A stretch of 64,000 bases of DNA from Glycomyces albidus (GTDB lineage: Bacteria; Actinomycetota; Actinomycetes; Mycobacteriales; Micromonosporaceae), in assembly GCF_009451885.1 (NCBI RefSeq), contig NZ_WIAO01000004.1, forward strand, positions 1 through 64,000. Direction: 5' to 3'. Of the stretch, positions 52,147-61,693 are shown one piece after another. The notes under the pieces are model-generated. The model was not told where the DNA came from. It did no database searches and saw nothing but the letters and a program-made list of their open reading frames with translations. The translations under genes and the position numbers were made by a program. Each line of letters begins with the position of its first letter. Within the stretch, counting starts at the first letter, position 1.

Positions 52147-54051
52147 CTATTCGAGGCGGACCTTGAAGAACCGGGACTGCATGAGCGCCCTGAACGCCGC
52201 CAGCGCGGCCTCGTCGTGGTGGACCTCGGAGTTGCGGCCCTTCTTGTGGTCGGCGGGCGTCTCGAAGTAGACGATGGCCTTCAGGCGCGGGTAGTGCGCC
52301 ATCTGGTGGCGTGCGGCCTCGAAGACCGAGGCCTGGTGGTCGGGGTACTTGTCCTGGTGGAAGACGCCCCATTCGGCGAGCATCATCGGCTTGTCCGGGT
52401 GCTCCTTGGCGATCCAGTGGTAGAACCCGGGCCAGGCGGTGCCGCTCTTGGTCTGGTCGACGATCTCGCCGAAGTCGGAGCGGCCGTCGTCGTGGAGGGA
52501 CTGGCCGTAGCCGGAGAGGCCGATCCAGTCGACGACGTCCTCGCCGGGGTAGAGCTGGTCGTGCCAGTCCTGTTCGACCCATTTGAGGTAGCCCATGTAG
52601 TTCATGACCGACACGAGGTTGTCGACGCCGTTGGCGCGCAGGCGCTCGATGACGTACCGGAACATGTCGGCGTAGTCGGCGGCCTCCATGCCCGAGCCGT
52701 CCCGCTGGACCACGTCGTTCTCGGGTTCGTGGTGGACGGTGAAGAAGAACGGCTTGTCGAAGTTCGCGGTGATGTGGGCGGCGAGCCGGTCGAGGAAGTC
52801 GTCGGTGCCGGGGTCGCCGGCGGCGATCTCGGCCCAGGTGGCCTGGTACGGCTTCCAGTTGAGGAAGAGGGTGCGCGGCCGCTCGGGGTCCTGGGTGAGC
52901 GCGATCTGCGCGTCGGTCGGGAACAGCTTGCCGGTGCCGCGCTCGTAGGCGTGGTAGATCTGCTGCGTGTGCTGGACGCGCTCTTCGAAGACGAGGAGCT
53001 CGTCCTCTTTGACGCGGTTCGTGTGCGCGGCCGGGGCGACGCCGACGAGGGCGCCGCAGGTCGGGATGAGCTTGTCGCCGGTGGTGCAGTCGCTCGCCTG
53101 CTCTTCGGAGCGGCCGTACTCCGCGAGCGGAGCGGGCGGCGGACCGGCGGCCGGGCCGGTCGGCGGACCCGTCGGCGGCGGGGTCGGTTCGGCGGCGGGG
53201 GCGCCTGGGACCGCGGACGCGGTCGGGCTCGGCGAGTCGGTCGGTCCGGTCTGACCGGCGAGCGGGTCGGTCGGCGGCGGGCTGGACGGGAGCGGCGAGT
53301 CCGTCGGGGCCGGCGAGCCGGAGGGCGCGTCCGTGGGCGCCCCTGTGGGCGCCGGCGGCAGGTCCCCGGGCGCGGTCGGCGGGAGCGGGCCGGTCGGCTC
53401 GCCCGGTTCGGTGACCGTGCGCAGGGCCGGGCCCTGCCGGTACGCGATGCCCGCGAGTTCGAGGTAGGCCTTGCGGTCGGGGCTGGTGACGGCGAAGCCG
53501 TAGCGGCCGGGGGCGCTGATCGCGCCGGTCACGTCGAAGACGATCTCGGTCGTCTCGGCGTCGACCTCGACGGTGTCCCAGACGGTGCCGTAGGGCGGCG
53601 CGGTGGCGGCGGTGAGGGTGCACAGGCAGCTCACCGGGTGGACGGAGGCGACCTCGACGGTCATGCCTTCGGCGTCGGGCGGGACCGCGACCGGCAGCCG
53701 CAGTTCGGCGGTGCGGTCGGGGCCCGCCGTGGCCTCGTCGACGGCGAACTGGAGGTGGGTGACCGCGATGCCGAGGTCGTCGGAGTAGCCGACGGGCAGC
53801 ACCGCGGGCGACTCGGGCGCGTGGTCCGCGACGGCGGTCGCCGTGAAGGAGGCCGCGAGCGGCCGGTGGTCGACCACGCCCTCGCCGTCCTCCCATGCGT
53901 TCGTGACGTCGTCGCCGAACCGGTCGTCGCCGGAGCCGACGCCGTAGCCGATGACGAAGCCCGCGAGGACCAGCGGGAGGACCGCGAGGACGGTCACGAT
54001 CCCGCGGCCGGTCGCGAGCGGGTGCCGCTGCTTCGCGTCGGTGCCGCCCAT
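52147..54051 (-). CDS. Membrane-anchored GH26-type glycoside hydrolase
   Basis: A 634-residue exported protein. Residues about 15-40 are an uncleaved-looking membrane anchor (GIVTVLAVLPLVLAGFVIGY). Residues about 60-215 form a beta-rich domain resembling DNRLRE-type binding domains. A 110-residue Pro/Thr/Ser linker follows. The last 300 residues are a GH26-like barrel: FFFTVHHEPEND has the acid/base glutamate (HEPE) and KPMMLAEWGVFH the nucleophile. GH26 includes beta-mannanases; in polysaccharide clusters of actinobacteria similar enzymes sit beside Wzz/Wzy genes and may trim or release the product. It is divergent from that operon. ATG at 54051 follows AAGGTGG; 54072 is an alternative. Confidence 0.85.
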   Translation of the reverse strand: MGGTDAKQRHPLATGRGIVTVLAVLPLVLAGFVIGYGVGSGDDRFGDDVTNAWEDGEGVVDHRPLAASFTATAVADHAPESPAVLPVGYSDDLGIAVTHLQFAVDEATAGPDRTAELRLPVAVPPDAEGMTVEVASVHPVSCLCTLTAATAPPYGTVWDTVEVDAETTEIVFDVTGAISAPGRYGFAVTSPDRKAYLELAGIAYRQGPALRTVTEPGEPTGPLPPTAPGDLPPAPTGAPTDAPSGSPAPTDSPLPSSPPPTDPLAGQTGPTDSPSPTASAVPGAPAAEPTPPPTGPPTGPAAGPPPAPLAEYGRSEEQASDCTTGDKLIPTCGALVGVAPAAHTNRVKEDELLVFEERVQHTQQIYHAYERGTGKLFPTDAQIALTQDPERPRTLFLNWKPYQATWAEIAAGDPGTDDFLDRLAAHITANFDKPFFFTVHHEPENDVVQRDGSGMEAADYADMFRYVIERLRANGVDNLVSVMNYMGYLKWVEQDWHDQLYPGEDVVDWIGLSGYGQSLHDDGRSDFGEIVDQTKSGTAWPGFYHWIAKEHPDKPMMLAEWGVFHQDKYPDHQASVFEAARHQMAHYPRLKAIVYFETPADHKKGRNSEVHHDEAALAAFRALMQSRFFKVRLE

Positions 54052-54243
54052 CGTCCACCTTCTTCCGTCCAATGTGATCTGGACTCAATATTGCGAATCA
54101 CCATATTAGCGAACAAATGGGTTTTTACTCGCCTCCTCTCGCAAACTCAACCCTCGCCCCGCGCGGCGCGTCGCCGCCCGTCACCTGAGGGACGCGTCGC
54201 TCGTTACTCCTTCGAGATCCCTAGAACCAGAAAGGGCTTCGCG

Positions 54244-55935
54244 TTGAGGACCCCTGCAGCCCGCACGCTCGCCGACTACGGCGTCATCGTCCGCCGCTCC
54301 TGGTGGCTCGTCGCCGGCACCGCCGCCGCGGCGCTCGCCGCCGGCGTGGCCTACACCGAGCTGAGCCCGGAGGTGTACGAGTCGACCGCCTCGGTCCTCG
54401 TGCTGCCGACCGCGGGCGACACCGAGGTCCAAGGGGCCCGCACCGCCGGACAGGTCAATCTGGACACCGAGGCGCAGCTCGTCAAGTCCACCGAGGTGGC
54501 CGAGGCCGCCGCCGAGGCGCTCGGGACCGATCCGGCCGCCGACCTCGTCTCGCAGGTGTCGGTCACCGTGCCGCCCAACACGGCGGTGCTGGAGATCAGC
54601 TTCCGCGCCGGCGACCCGCGGGCGGCGCAGGAGGGGACGGTCGCGTTCAGCGAGGCGTACCTCGCGCACCGGCTCGCCGGGGCCACCGCGTCCCTCGAAC
54701 GCGAGACCACCGCCGCCGCAGTGGAACTCGAGGCCGTCAACGCCGAGATCGCCGCCACCGAGGAGCGGCTCGACGGCGCCGACTCCGGCCGGGGCGGGCT
54801 CGAGTCGGACCTGGCGGACCTCCGCGGCCGCGCCGCCGAACTCGAAGCCTCGATCGCGGGACTCCAGGCCCAGGCCGAGGCCGTCTCGCCCGGCCGGGTC
54901 ATCAACCAGGCGCCGCTGCCGCAGGCACCGATCAGCCCGAACGCCCTGTTCAACCTGGCCGCGGCCCTCGGCGCCGGACTCCCGCTCGGGCTCGTGCTCG
55001 CGTGGGCGAGGCACCGCCTGGCCCGCAAGGTCGCCTACCCGGCCGACCTGGTCGACCGGTGCGAGCTCGACGTGATCGCCTCCGTGCCGCCGGCCGTGAA
55101 GTTCCAGCGGCGCGAGGTCTTCGGCGCCTACAGCCCGGGCGGGCGCGTCTTCTCGCAGCTGCGCAACATCGTCGCCTCGCAGCTCACCCACGACCAGCGC
55201 GTCATCGTCGTCGCCGGGATCGCGCCCGGGCCGGCCGCGAGCGTCGTCGCCGCGAACCTCGCCACCGCGATGGCCCGCGCGGGCGACCGCGTGACCGCCG
55301 TGGCCGCGAACCCGAGCACCACCGTCGGGCTGCCGGAGCTGTTCGGCACCGACCCGGTCCCGGGGCTCGCGGACGCGTGGTCGGGCCGGGTCGACCTCGC
55401 CGAGACCGTCCAGGCCGCGCCGCGGCAGCCGAGCCTGTCGGTGATCGGCCCCGGCGCCGCGGCCCGGGCCGCCGGGCCCACCAGCGAGGCCGCCGCCGAG
55501 ACCTTCGCGAAGCTCGCCGAGGCCGGCCGGTTCGTCGTCGTCGACGCGCCGCCGCTGTCGTGCTCGGCCGACGCGCAGCTCCTCGCCGGGCACGCCGACG
55601 CCGTGATCCTCGCCGTCCAGTCGCAGCGCGACGCGATCGCCGAGACCGCGGCCGCCGCGGTCGCCATGCGCCAGATCGACACGCCGCTGCTCGGCGCGGT
55701 CCTGCTCCCGGCCGTGCTCGGCCCGATGAACAGCGTGCCGCTGCCGACCGCGCGGCGCGAGCCGGCCGCCCGCCCCGCGCCGACCGAGGACGAGACGCCC
55801 ACCGACTCGCTCGAACCGGTCGACGAGGGCGCCACCGAGGTGATCCCCGCCGTCCGCACCGCTTCGGGGGGCGCCGCCGCGAACCGTGCCGCTTCGAACG
55901 CCGGCGCCGCGCCGTCGGCGGCCGAACCGCGATGA
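54244..55935 (+). CDS. Wzz-like chain-length determinant fused to a degenerate tyrosine-kinase-type domain
   Basis: A 563-residue protein of the polysaccharide co-polymerase type. Residues about 8-38 and 225-250 hold two membrane segments around an extracellular Wzz domain with coiled coil (LERETTAAAVELEAVNAEIA) and a proline-rich second segment (PLPQAPISPNALFNLAAALG). The cytosolic C-terminal half looks like a CpsD/BY-kinase domain, but the Walker A expected as GEGKST reads GIAPGPAASVVAANL without the lysine, the A' motif reads VTAVAANPS, and only FVVVDAPPL keeps Walker B. There is no tyrosine-rich tail. TTG start at 54244 with AAAGGG 8 bases upstream. First gene of the polymer operon; ATGA overlap with the next. 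Confidence 0.83.
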   Translation: MRTPAARTLADYGVIVRRSWWLVAGTAAAALAAGVAYTELSPEVYESTASVLVLPTAGDTEVQGARTAGQVNLDTEAQLVKSTEVAEAAAEALGTDPAADLVSQVSVTVPPNTAVLEISFRAGDPRAAQEGTVAFSEAYLAHRLAGATASLERETTAAAVELEAVNAEIAATEERLDGADSGRGGLESDLADLRGRAAELEASIAGLQAQAEAVSPGRVINQAPLPQAPISPNALFNLAAALGAGLPLGLVLAWARHRLARKVAYPADLVDRCELDVIASVPPAVKFQRREVFGAYSPGGRVFSQLRNIVASQLTHDQRVIVVAGIAPGPAASVVAANLATAMARAGDRVTAVAANPSTTVGLPELFGTDPVPGLADAWSGRVDLAETVQAAPRQPSLSVIGPGAAARAAGPTSEAAAETFAKLAEAGRFVVVDAPPLSCSADAQLLAGHADAVILAVQSQRDAIAETAAAAVAMRQIDTPLLGAVLLPAVLGPMNSVPLPTARREPAARPAPTEDETPTDSLEPVDEGATEVIPAVRTASGGAAANRAASNAGAAPSAAEPR

Positions 55936-57317
55936 CACTGCTCGCGGCCGCCCGCTCGGCCGGCCGGCCGCGCCCCAGCGGCGAGCGCGGCGAAGGCGCG
56001 TCGCTGTTCTGGCTCCTGGCGGCCTACCCGCTGTGGTGGGCGCTCGGGCTCGGGGTCCTCGCGATCCCGTTCGTCGCCGCCGTCGCGGCCGTCAAGCTGG
56101 TGCGGCGCAGGTCGATCGCCGTCCCGCCCGCGTTCGGGTGGTGGCTGCTGTTCCTGCTCGCGGTGGTGCTCAGCCTCGCGAACCTCGGCGTGGACCCGCC
56201 CGGCGTGATCCCCGAGACGTTCGTGTCGAGCCTCGCGGGCGCGACCTACCGGTTCGGGTTCTACTGCTGCGTCACCCTGATCGCCCTGTGGGCGTACAAC
56301 CTCGTGCTCGAAGGGGCGCTCCGCCGCGAGCGGCTGATCCGGCTGCTCGCGTGGCTGTTCGCCGTCACCGTCGCCGGCGGGCTGCTCGGGACGTTCGCCG
56401 GCGGCTTCGAGTACACCTCCCCGGTCGAGGCGCTGCTGCCGAACGCGGTCGCGAAGGACGGGTTCGTGCAGTCGCTGGTGCACCCGGCGGCGGCGCAGAC
56501 GATGGACTTCCTCGGCTACGAGACGCCGCGCCCCGCCGCCCCGTGGGGCTACACCAACACGTGGGGCAACAACTTCGCGATCACCGCCGTCTGGTTCACG
56601 GTCGCGGCGTTCTGCATGCCGCTCAAGACGAAGTGGCGGGTCGCCGCGGTGGCGCTCCTGGCCGTCTCGCTCGTGCCCGCCGTCTACTCGATGAACCGCG
56701 GCCTGTGGCTCGGCCTCGCCGCGATCGCCGTCTTCACCGCCCTCCGGCTGCTCGTCTCCGGCCGGCCCGGCGGCATGCTCGCGCTCGGCGGCGCCGGGTG
56801 CGCCGCGGTGCTCCTCGTCGTCCTCACCCCGCTCGGCACGGTCGTGCAGGCGCGGATGGACAACGGCCACTCCGACGAAGGCCGGGCGTTCTCCTCCGAG
56901 CGGGCCGTCGAGCTCGTCGTCGAGCACTCGCCGGTGACCGGGTTCGGGTCCACCAGGAAGACCCTCGGATCCGGCGAGTCGATCGCCGTCGGACCGACCC
57001 CCGAGTGCCCCCGCTGCGGCGGGCGCACGCTCGGCGGGAACGGTCAGCTCTGGCAGGTCCTGTTCGCGCACGGCATCGCCGGGACGGTCACGTACCTCGG
57101 GTTCGCGCTCGCGGTCCTGTGGCGATTCAGGTCCGACCACTCCCCCGTCGGCATCGCCGGGAGCGCGGTCGTCGGGTTCTCGCTGCTGACGATGTTCTAC
57201 TACAACGCCCTCGTCACGCCCCTGCTGCTCACCCTGCTCAGCTACGTCCTCCTCGCCGCCAACAGCACACCAGCGCCCGGGGCCCTCGCCGCGGGTCCAG
57301 AGACGGAGAACCGATGA
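55932..57317 (+). CDS. O-antigen polymerase/ligase-type membrane protein (Wzy-like)
   Basis: A 461-residue membrane protein with about ten to eleven hydrophobic helices. The typical large outside loop near residues 315-375 contains HSDEGRAFSSERAVELVVEH and PVTGFGSTRK, the (S/R)R...E...PxxGxG pattern of the Wzy_C/O-antigen ligase family, and is followed by NGQLWQVLFAHGIAGT. The loop also has a CPRCGG motif. It would join repeat units outside the membrane or ligate the chain. Overlaps both neighbours by 4 bases, so it is tightly coupled to the Wzz-like and phosphotransferase genes. Confidence 0.85.
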   Translation: MTLLAAARSAGRPRPSGERGEGASLFWLLAAYPLWWALGLGVLAIPFVAAVAAVKLVRRRSIAVPPAFGWWLLFLLAVVLSLANLGVDPPGVIPETFVSSLAGATYRFGFYCCVTLIALWAYNLVLEGALRRERLIRLLAWLFAVTVAGGLLGTFAGGFEYTSPVEALLPNAVAKDGFVQSLVHPAAAQTMDFLGYETPRPAAPWGYTNTWGNNFAITAVWFTVAAFCMPLKTKWRVAAVALLAVSLVPAVYSMNRGLWLGLAAIAVFTALRLLVSGRPGGMLALGGAGCAAVLLVVLTPLGTVVQARMDNGHSDEGRAFSSERAVELVVEHSPVTGFGSTRKTLGSGESIAVGPTPECPRCGGRTLGGNGQLWQVLFAHGIAGTVTYLGFALAVLWRFRSDHSPVGIAGSAVVGFSLLTMFYYNALVTPLLLTLLSYVLLAANSTPAPGALAAGPETENR

Positions 57318-58561
57318 GTCGAGCCTTGAACACCGCCGACGACCTGCGCAGGCGGGCGACCTACCTCGCGGAGGTGGTCGACCAGCTCTACCCCGGCGCG
57401 GGCGGGCCGGACGGCGCACCCGAGCGGCCCTACATCGTCGTGCCCGGGCGGCGCAGGCCCCGCGTGCTCATCCCCGCCGCCGACCGGAAGGTCGCCGCCG
57501 CGGCCCTGTCGCGGTACGCGCGCCCGGCCGCCCGCGGCGCCCGCCTCAAGCGCGACGCCGCGGTCCTGGCCCTGCGCCTGGGCCTCGACCGGATCCTGCT
57601 CCCGCACCGCGTCAAGGTCGGCGGCGCCGAGGGCATCGACGACCACCTGGCCGCGGTCCTCGGCCACGAGGTCCACCTGAGCATCCACATCGGACCGGCG
57701 CGGGCGAACCGCAAACCGGTGCTGCAGATCCTCGACGGGGACGCGAAGACGGTCGCGTTCGCGAAGCTCGGCGTCAACCCGCTCACCCGGGAGCTCGTCG
57801 ACGCCGAGACCGCCGCTACCAAGCGCCTCAGCGAGTGCTGCGACCTGAAGCTCCTGCGCGTTCCCGATCTCCTGCACGCGGGGAACTGGAACGGCCACAA
57901 CCTCATGGTGACCTCGGCGCTCCCGGCCTGGGAGGCGCCCGCCGACCTCGGGCCCGGCCGCCGCACCGCCGCCATGCGCGAACTCGCCGACGCGTGCGGC
58001 ACCTCCCGGTTCCCGCTCGGCGAATCCGACTACGCCGCCCGGCTGCGCACGCGCCTCAAGGCGCTCGCCGTCCGCGGCGAACCCGACGCCGACACGCTCC
58101 AGACCGCCGGGGAGGCGCTCCTGGACCGGTACGGGACCGCGACGATGACCTTCGGCGCCTGGCACGGCGACTGGTCCCCGTGGAACACCCGCGAGACCCG
58201 CGACCGCATCTACCTGTGGGACCTCGAGCGGTTCGAGACCGGCGTCCCCTACGGCTTCGACGCCGTCCACTACCGGCTCCAGGACGACATCGTGACCAAC
58301 GGGTCCGACCCGACCACCGCCGTGCTCGCGCTCGTCGCCGACGCGCCCACGGTGCTGGCGCCCATGGGCGTCGCCCCCGGCGAGGCCGAGCCCACCACGC
58401 TTCTCTACCTCGTCGACCTCGCCGCCCGCTACATGGGCGACCAGGCCGAACGCGCCGGCGCGGCCCTGGGGGCGCTCGGCCGCTGGCTCCTGCCGACCCT
58501 GCTGCGCCACATCGCCCGCCAGCGGACCGCGCAGGCCGGCTCCCCCGACGGACCATGTTGA
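57314..58561 (+). CDS. Phosphotransferase-fold protein of the polysaccharide cluster
   Basis: A 415-residue soluble protein. The C-terminal half contains FGAWHGDWSPWNT (HGDxxxxN, catalytic aspartate and metal-binding asparagine) and IYLWDLERFETGVPYGFD (the DxE of APH-type kinases). The N-terminal 170 residues are Arg-rich and unique, with HEVHLSIHIGPARANRKPVL and KTVAFAKLGVNPLTRELV resembling a nucleotide-binding lobe. It may phosphorylate a sugar or lipid-linked intermediate; no known member gives a function. Starts by ATGA overlap with the polymerase gene. Confidence 0.72.
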   Translation: MSRALNTADDLRRRATYLAEVVDQLYPGAGGPDGAPERPYIVVPGRRRPRVLIPAADRKVAAAALSRYARPAARGARLKRDAAVLALRLGLDRILLPHRVKVGGAEGIDDHLAAVLGHEVHLSIHIGPARANRKPVLQILDGDAKTVAFAKLGVNPLTRELVDAETAATKRLSECCDLKLLRVPDLLHAGNWNGHNLMVTSALPAWEAPADLGPGRRTAAMRELADACGTSRFPLGESDYAARLRTRLKALAVRGEPDADTLQTAGEALLDRYGTATMTFGAWHGDWSPWNTRETRDRIYLWDLERFETGVPYGFDAVHYRLQDDIVTNGSDPTTAVLALVADAPTVLAPMGVAPGEAEPTTLLYLVDLAARYMGDQAERAGAALGALGRWLLPTLLRHIARQRTAQAGSPDGPC

Positions 58562-58578
58562 GCTGCAAGGAACCACGA

Positions 58579-59466
58579 ATGACCCATCGGACCACACTGC
58601 GCGACCGCATCCCCACGCAGATCAAGGCCGTCGTCGGCCGCTCCTCGCGCACCTTCGGGCGCCTGACGGCCTCCTCGCGGATGCTGCCCGGCCTGCTCGT
58701 GTGCGGCGGCCAGCGCTGCGGCACCACGTCCCTGTACCGGGCCCTGGCCCAGCACCCGGCGATCCTGAAACCGGTGCTCCACAAGGGCGTCCACTATTTC
58801 GACACCGACTACCGGCGCGGCCCGGCCTGGTACCGCGGGCATTTCCCGACCCAGGCGACGGCCGCGCGCATCGCGGACCGCACCGGCCTCGCGCCGGTCG
58901 CGTTCGAGTCGAGCCCGTACTACCTGTACCACCCGCTGGCCGCGGAGCGCTTCGCACGCGACCTCCCGGGCGTCAAGGTGATCGTGCTCGTCCGCGACCC
59001 CGTCGAGCGGGCGTGGTCGCACCACGCCCACGAAGTGGCGCGCGGGTTCGAGCCGATCACCGACTTCGACGCGGCCGTGGAGGCCGAGGCGTCGCGCCTC
59101 GACGGCGTCGAGGAGCGGCTGCGCGCCGACCCGGCGCTGTACAGCTTCGACCACCAGCACCACGCGTACACCGCGCGCGGGCGGTACACCGACTACCTCG
59201 AGCCGCTCGCCCGCCACGTCGGGCGCGACCGGGTGCTGGTGCTCGACTCGGGCGAGTTCTTCAGCCGGCCCGAGGACGCGTTCGAGCGGGTCCTGCGGTT
59301 CCTGGGGCTGCCGTGGATCGGCGAGTTCACGTTCGCCCGCCACAACGCGCGCGGGCGGCCCTCGCCGATGTCCCCGGCGCTGCGGGAGCGGCTCACCGAG
59401 CACTACGAGCCCTATGACGAACGGCTCGCGGAATGGCTTGGGGGCGTGCCGAGTTGGCGGCGCTGA
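58579..59466 (+). CDS. Sulfotransferase 1 of the polysaccharide cluster
   Basis: A 295-residue sulfotransferase. LLVCGGQRCGTTSLYRALAQ is the 5'-phosphosulfate loop that binds PAPS, and VKVIVLVRDPVERAWSHHAH the 3'-phosphate loop with the conserved Arg and Ser. HKGVHYFDTDYRRGPAWYRG and FESSPYYLYHP are typical of the heparan-sulfate N-deacetylase/sulfotransferase-like group acting on sugars. No signal peptide. AAGGAA precedes the ATG at 58579, 17 bases after the previous stop. It probably sulfates the repeat unit before export (inference). Confidence 0.9.
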   Translation: MTHRTTLRDRIPTQIKAVVGRSSRTFGRLTASSRMLPGLLVCGGQRCGTTSLYRALAQHPAILKPVLHKGVHYFDTDYRRGPAWYRGHFPTQATAARIADRTGLAPVAFESSPYYLYHPLAAERFARDLPGVKVIVLVRDPVERAWSHHAHEVARGFEPITDFDAAVEAEASRLDGVEERLRADPALYSFDHQHHAYTARGRYTDYLEPLARHVGRDRVLVLDSGEFFSRPEDAFERVLRFLGLPWIGEFTFARHNARGRPSPMSPALRERLTEHYEPYDERLAEWLGGVPSWRR

Positions 59467-60911
59467 CCGCGCCGGTCGCCGAGGCCGGACGCGAGGAGCT
59501 GCGCGGCACCGCCCGCGGCGGCCTGGTGAACCTCGTCGGAGCCGCGGTCTCCGGCCTCGGCGGCCTGGCCGTCACGTGGCTCGCGGCCGTCGCCCTCACG
59601 CCCGCCGAAGCCGGCGCGTTCTTCGCGGCGACCTCGGTGTTCATGCTCGCGGGCGCGGTCGCGCGCCTCGGCACGCCCACCGGGCTCGTGTACTGGGTGG
59701 CGCGGCTGCACCGCAACGGCCGGGACGGCGCCATCGGGTCGGCCCTGCGGCTGGGCCTGTGGCCCGCGGCGATCGCGTCGTTCGCGGCGGCGGCCGCGCT
59801 GCTGGCGGCCGCGCCGATGTTCGCTCGCCCGGACCTGGTGCGGCTCCTCGCCGTGTTCATCCCCGCGTCGGTCGCGATGGAGGCGCTCCTGGCGGCCACG
59901 CGCGGCTACCGGCTCATGGGCCCTTCCGTGGTCATCGACAAGCTCGGGCGCACGCTCGCCCAGCTCGCCGGCCTCGCCGCGATCGCGTGGGCGGGAGCGG
60001 CGACGGCGCAGTGGATCACGTTCGCGTGGGTGCTGCCGTACTTCCCGGCGGCACTGGCCGCGGCCTGGTACCTGCTGCGGCGCCACCGCGCGGCCGCGGT
60101 CGACCGGGAGTTCCCCGACCGGGTCTCGGCGCGGGCGTTCTGGGGGTTCACGGCGCCGCGCGCGGTCGCGAGCGTCGCGCAGCTCGGGCTGCAGCGGCTC
60201 GACATCATCATGGTCGCCGCGCTCGCCGGCCTCGGCCCGGCCGCGGTCTACACCGTGGCGACCCGGTTCGTGATCGTCGGCCAGCTCGCCTCGGGCGCGG
60301 TGGGCCAGTCGGTGCAGCCGCGCGCGGCGGCGGCGATGGCCGCCGGCGAACCCGCGTCGGCGCGGTCGCTGTACCAGGAGTCGACGGCGTGGATCGTGGC
60401 CCTCACGTGGCCGGTGTACCTCGCGGTGGGCCTCCTCGCCGACTGGTACCTGCGGCTGTTCGGCTCCGGGTACGCGACGGACGAGGCGCGCTTGGTGGTG
60501 TGGGTCCTGGTGCCCGCGATGATGTGCGCCTCGGCGTGCGGGGTCGTGGACTCGATGCTGTCGATGGCGGGGAAGACCTCGTGGCAGCTCCTCGACGTCT
60601 CGATCGCGCTCGCGGTCAACGTGGGGCTGAACCTGGCGCTGATCCCTCCTCTGGGTGTCGTCGGCGCGGCGATCGCTTGGTCCGCGGCCGTTCTGGTCAA
60701 TAATTTGGTTCCACTCGCGCAGCTGTGGCGCACGTTCGGACTGCACCCCTTCGGGGCGCTGACGAGACGGGCCCTGCTCGCCGCCGGCCTCGCATTCGGG
60801 GCCCTGCCCCTGGCGGCCGTCCCGTTCGGGCCGCTGTGGACGCTCGGCGCGCTCGCCGCGGCCGGCGCCGCGTGGGCGGTGGCGCTCCTGCGCTACCGCA
60901 CCCGGATCTGA
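59433..60911 (+). CDS. Polysaccharide flippase (Wzx/MATE-like)
   Basis: A 492-residue integral membrane protein with 12 to 14 predicted helices, for example LVNLVGAAVSGLGGLAVTWL at the start and LLADWYLRLFGSGYATDEAR with following IPPLGVVGAAIAWSAAVLVN near the end, the pattern of the polysaccharide-export/MVF superfamily. It would move lipid-linked repeat units across the membrane. Its ATG at 59433 overlaps the sulfotransferase gene by 34 bases; a later start is possible because the first 25 residues are not conserved in type. Confidence 0.85.
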   Translation: MAWGRAELAALTAPVAEAGREELRGTARGGLVNLVGAAVSGLGGLAVTWLAAVALTPAEAGAFFAATSVFMLAGAVARLGTPTGLVYWVARLHRNGRDGAIGSALRLGLWPAAIASFAAAAALLAAAPMFARPDLVRLLAVFIPASVAMEALLAATRGYRLMGPSVVIDKLGRTLAQLAGLAAIAWAGAATAQWITFAWVLPYFPAALAAAWYLLRRHRAAAVDREFPDRVSARAFWGFTAPRAVASVAQLGLQRLDIIMVAALAGLGPAAVYTVATRFVIVGQLASGAVGQSVQPRAAAAMAAGEPASARSLYQESTAWIVALTWPVYLAVGLLADWYLRLFGSGYATDEARLVVWVLVPAMMCASACGVVDSMLSMAGKTSWQLLDVSIALAVNVGLNLALIPPLGVVGAAIAWSAAVLVNNLVPLAQLWRTFGLHPFGALTRRALLAAGLAFGALPLAAVPFGPLWTLGALAAAGAAWAVALLRYRTRI

Positions 60912-60924
60912 GAGGGAGAACGCC

Positions 60925-61656
60925 GTGGCAGCCAACTACACCGAGGTCTTCCGCGACCCGACCGCCGTCGAGAAGTACGCGGAGCGCACGTACGCGCCCG
61001 GCAGCTTCTCGTCGATCGTGTCCAGCCGCCAGGCCGGGTGGCTGCGCGGGTTCGTACCGCACGCGTACAGGATGCCGCCGGTGCACCACGACTTCGCATG
61101 CGGCACCGGCAGGGTCGCGCGGATGCTCGCGGGCCTGGTGGCGGTGTCGCACGGCTACGACACATCCGAGGCGATGCTCCGGAAGGCGCGGGAACTGGGC
61201 ACGCCCGGATACGCGCACCTGGTCACGCCGGGCTACGCGATGCCCGTCCCGGACGAGACGCGCCCGCGGCTGGTGACCGCGTTCCGGTTCGCGCTCAACG
61301 TGGACCTGCACCTGCGCGACCAGATGATGGACTTCGCGTCGGCGGCGCTGCCGGACGCCGATGCGGGGCTGCTGCTGGTGGAGAACCACGGGAACGCGTC
61401 GTCGGTGCGGCACCTGCGCAAGACCTTCGGGCGCCTCGACTCGGCCTCCTGGTTCCAGGAGCTCTCGCACGAGGAGATGCGGGAGCTGTTCGACCGGCAC
61501 GGCTTCGACCTGGTCGGCATGCAGGGCTTCACGCTGTTCACGCAGGGCTGCTACCGGCGGCCGTGGCTGTGGGCGGCGAAGACCGCCGACTCGGCGCTGT
61601 GCTCGCCGATGTCCAGATGGGCCACCGACGTCGTCTACGTCGCCCGCAGGCGCTAG
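60925..61656 (+). CDS. SAM-dependent methyltransferase
   Basis: A 243-residue class I methyltransferase. The SAM-binding motif is VHHDFACGTGRVARML, with GYDTSEAMLRKARELG as the second strand; AFRFALNVDLHLRDQMMDFA and SHEEMRELFDRHGFDL follow the usual order. Starts with GTG at 60925 after GAGAGGGAG. In this cluster it may O-methylate a sugar of the polymer, but that is inferred only from its place 13 bases after the flippase gene. Confidence 0.87.
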   Translation: MAANYTEVFRDPTAVEKYAERTYAPGSFSSIVSSRQAGWLRGFVPHAYRMPPVHHDFACGTGRVARMLAGLVAVSHGYDTSEAMLRKARELGTPGYAHLVTPGYAMPVPDETRPRLVTAFRFALNVDLHLRDQMMDFASAALPDADAGLLLVENHGNASSVRHLRKTFGRLDSASWFQELSHEEMRELFDRHGFDLVGMQGFTLFTQGCYRRPWLWAAKTADSALCSPMSRWATDVVYVARRR

Positions 61657-61693
61657 GCCAGGGTCGGGGTCGGGGCGGCCCCCCGCGGCCCGT

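Noticed and set aside
52216-54243. Extending the Wzz-like protein upstream through the open frame opposite GH26
   Set aside because: The extension is antisense to GH26 and Val/Gly/Arg-rich; the TTG at 54244 has a ribosome site and gives the normal family N-terminus.
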